DNA of 64,000 nucleotides from Phialophora verrucosa (taxonomy: Eukaryota > Ascomycota > Eurotiomycetes > Chaetothyriales > Herpotrichiellaceae), in NCBI GenBank assembly GCA_002099365.1, contig MSED01000009.1:1488001-1552000 (forward strand), written 5' to 3'. Within the stretch, counting starts at the first letter, position 1. Each line of letters starts with the position of its first letter. This document shows, in pieces, positions 63,321 through 64,000 of the stretch. The notes under the pieces were generated by a model. It saw only the letters and a list, made by a program, of their open reading frames with translations. It made no database searches and had not been told where the DNA came from. Both the position numbers and the translations under genes were made by a program.

Positions 63321-63513
63321 CGAGGAACATGGGACTCGAACCCACAACCTTGGCTTCACTATGCAACGCAATCTGAGAGGTTATTAGCGATGTGGCCGAT
63401 GCCAGAGGTGAGGTGAGACGAAAAGGAGAGCCACGCGCTACCATCTAAATCAATGTTAGTACTCGTAAATGAAGGACAAGCACATGAGTTCCAACATACT
63501 GCGCCAATCCCCC
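63321..63513 (-). tRNA. tRNA-Arg (anticodon CCT), interrupted by two introns
   Basis: The minus strand folds as a tRNA if two inserts are removed. The acceptor GGGGGAT (63513-63507) pairs with GTTCCTC (63328-63322), with four Watson-Crick and three G-U pairs; the discriminator is G. D-stem GCGC/GCGC is perfect. Anticodon stem TGGCT/AGCCA is perfect, with U33 and anticodon CCT at 63426-63424. The T-arm GTGGG-TTCGAGT-CCCAT contains a perfect B box. Insert 1 (63499-63445, 55 nt) lies in the D-loop between A14 and the next base. Insert 2 (63422-63357, 66 nt) lies at the canonical 37/38 site. A T5 terminator follows. The resulting D-arm TTGGCGCAATGGTAGCGCG is close to the yeast tRNA-Arg(CCU) D-arm as I remember it. 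Oddities: position 37 would be T rather than A, and the acceptor stem is G-U-rich, so a decaying copy is possible. Confidence 0.75.
63445..63499 (-). other. 55-nt D-loop insert with spliceosomal intron signals inside tRNA-Arg
   Basis: On the minus strand it starts GTATGT, has TACTAAC at 63461-63455 and ends TTTAG. The branch-point A is about 11 nt from the 3' end, and the total length is typical for spliceosomal introns in this window. Exact GT/AG removal leaves a 7-nt D-loop (AATGGTA) of normal form. Confidence 0.7.
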
Positions 63514-64000
63514 TTCAAATCTGTGTTCGAAATCAACACTATTTCGGACCGTTTGTAGAAACATGCAAATTATACAGCTTTTATTTTTGACACGTGACGA
63601 GGAGCTCTCGCGGGGCTGCGCGGGGTACGTAGCTAGGCGTGCCTACAGTAACTCGACGTCCAGGGCGCGAAGCAGCTCAGCCTTGCGATGTTGAGCTGAC
63701 CCATCTTCAAAGCAGGACAAGATAAGAAGGGGGCGTAAGGAATTGAGACCGCACTGTCCGTATCTGAGGGGTTTGAGAGCCAGATGGATGGAAATGACTT
63801 CCGAGCAGCTCCGATCTGGAAGGGACTGTTCTGTAGTAAGTGGCAGCGGGAGATGCTCCACGAAAGAGTCCCAGCAACGAGGAGTGGGTTAGGTACGTCC
63901 GTCGAGAGTCAAAAGAGATCAAAGATGAAGCAGTTGAGGACATGCCCTGTTTTTTATCTCCCACGATGTACAACCCGTATACTCATAGTTGTCAAATCAA
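63514..64000. other. right-edge intergenic, 487 bp
   Basis: Upstream of tRNA-Arg; a TATAATTTG word on the minus strand at about 63578-63570 could serve as an upstream pol III TATA. No gene recognised to the window end. Confidence 0.4.

Noticed and set aside
63147..63371. Minus-strand frame reading through the 3' half of tRNA-Arg, and a spliced frame using the D-loop intron
   Set aside because: A short protein can be read through the tRNA after splicing, but stems, B box and terminator fit a tRNA far better. Kept only as an alternative to test.
1..64000. CRISPR arrays, operons, ribosome binding sites, phage or IS elements
   Set aside because: The window is eukaryotic; no such structures are present.

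Overview
The window reads as a piece of a filamentous ascomycete nuclear genome (Pezizomycotina; a Eurotiomycete of the Chaetothyriales/black-yeast type is my best guess, from overall protein flavour only). The reasons are: short GT-AG introns of 45-120 nt with CTAAC/CTGAC-type branch sites; genes on both strands without operons; polymerase III tRNA genes with introns; and a gene set of fungal families (MGM101, ATG15, a DysF peroxin, peroxisomal MFE-2, COA4, ECM11, Ufe1). There are 25 genes I regard as solid (23 protein-coding, 2 tRNA), plus several small lineage-specific candidates. No transposon, CRISPR array, rRNA gene or secondary-metabolite cluster was seen.

Layout. 1-2.7 kb: 5' part of an EF-hand MscS-type channel gene, running off the left edge. 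2.7-10.9 kb: a gene-poor stretch with an ECHDC3-like crotonase and small low-complexity genes, two of which (5287 and 9463) look like diverged paralogues. 10.9-15.5 kb: a GNAT acetyltransferase, the ER syntaxin Ufe1 and cytosolic aspartate aminotransferase. 16.0-20.2 kb: a Golgi pH regulator homologue and a universal stress protein. 21.7-25.9 kb: three compact mitochondrial/biotin genes (MGM101, COA4 and biotin-protein ligase), the last two divergent from a 146-bp promoter. 25.9-28.6 kb: gene-poor. 28.6-36 kb: a PAS protein, an ECM11-domain protein and a VPS9-domain Rab5 exchange factor. 36.3-43.3 kb: ATG15 lipase, a small repeat protein, a DysF peroxin and TIM16/PAM16. 44.8-51.6 kb: ARA2-like aldo-keto reductase, a BTB protein and an RBR ubiquitin ligase. 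52-55.2 kb: tRNA-Pro(CGG) and the peroxisomal multifunctional beta-oxidation enzyme. 56-63 kb: D-glycerate 3-kinase, FKBP12 and histidinol phosphatase. 63.3-63.5 kb: an unusual tRNA-Arg(CCT).

Most genes are unlinked housekeeping functions. Themes recur: mitochondrial biogenesis (MGM101, COA4, PAM16), peroxisome and fatty-acid metabolism (MFE-2, DysF peroxin) and endomembrane traffic (Ufe1, VPS9 GEF, GPHR, ATG15).

The most striking observation is the tRNA-Arg(CCT) gene at 63321-63513 (minus). It has a cloverleaf, a perfect B box, a pol III terminator and a canonical-position intron. It also carries a 55-nt insertion in the D-loop with textbook spliceosomal signals (GTATGT, TACTAAC, TTTAG). 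Removing it at GT/AG restores an ordinary D-arm. Two protein genes (COA4 and the BTB gene) need GC-AG introns to be intact. Exon boundaries were all inferred by eye from frame, splice consensus and family sequence patterns.
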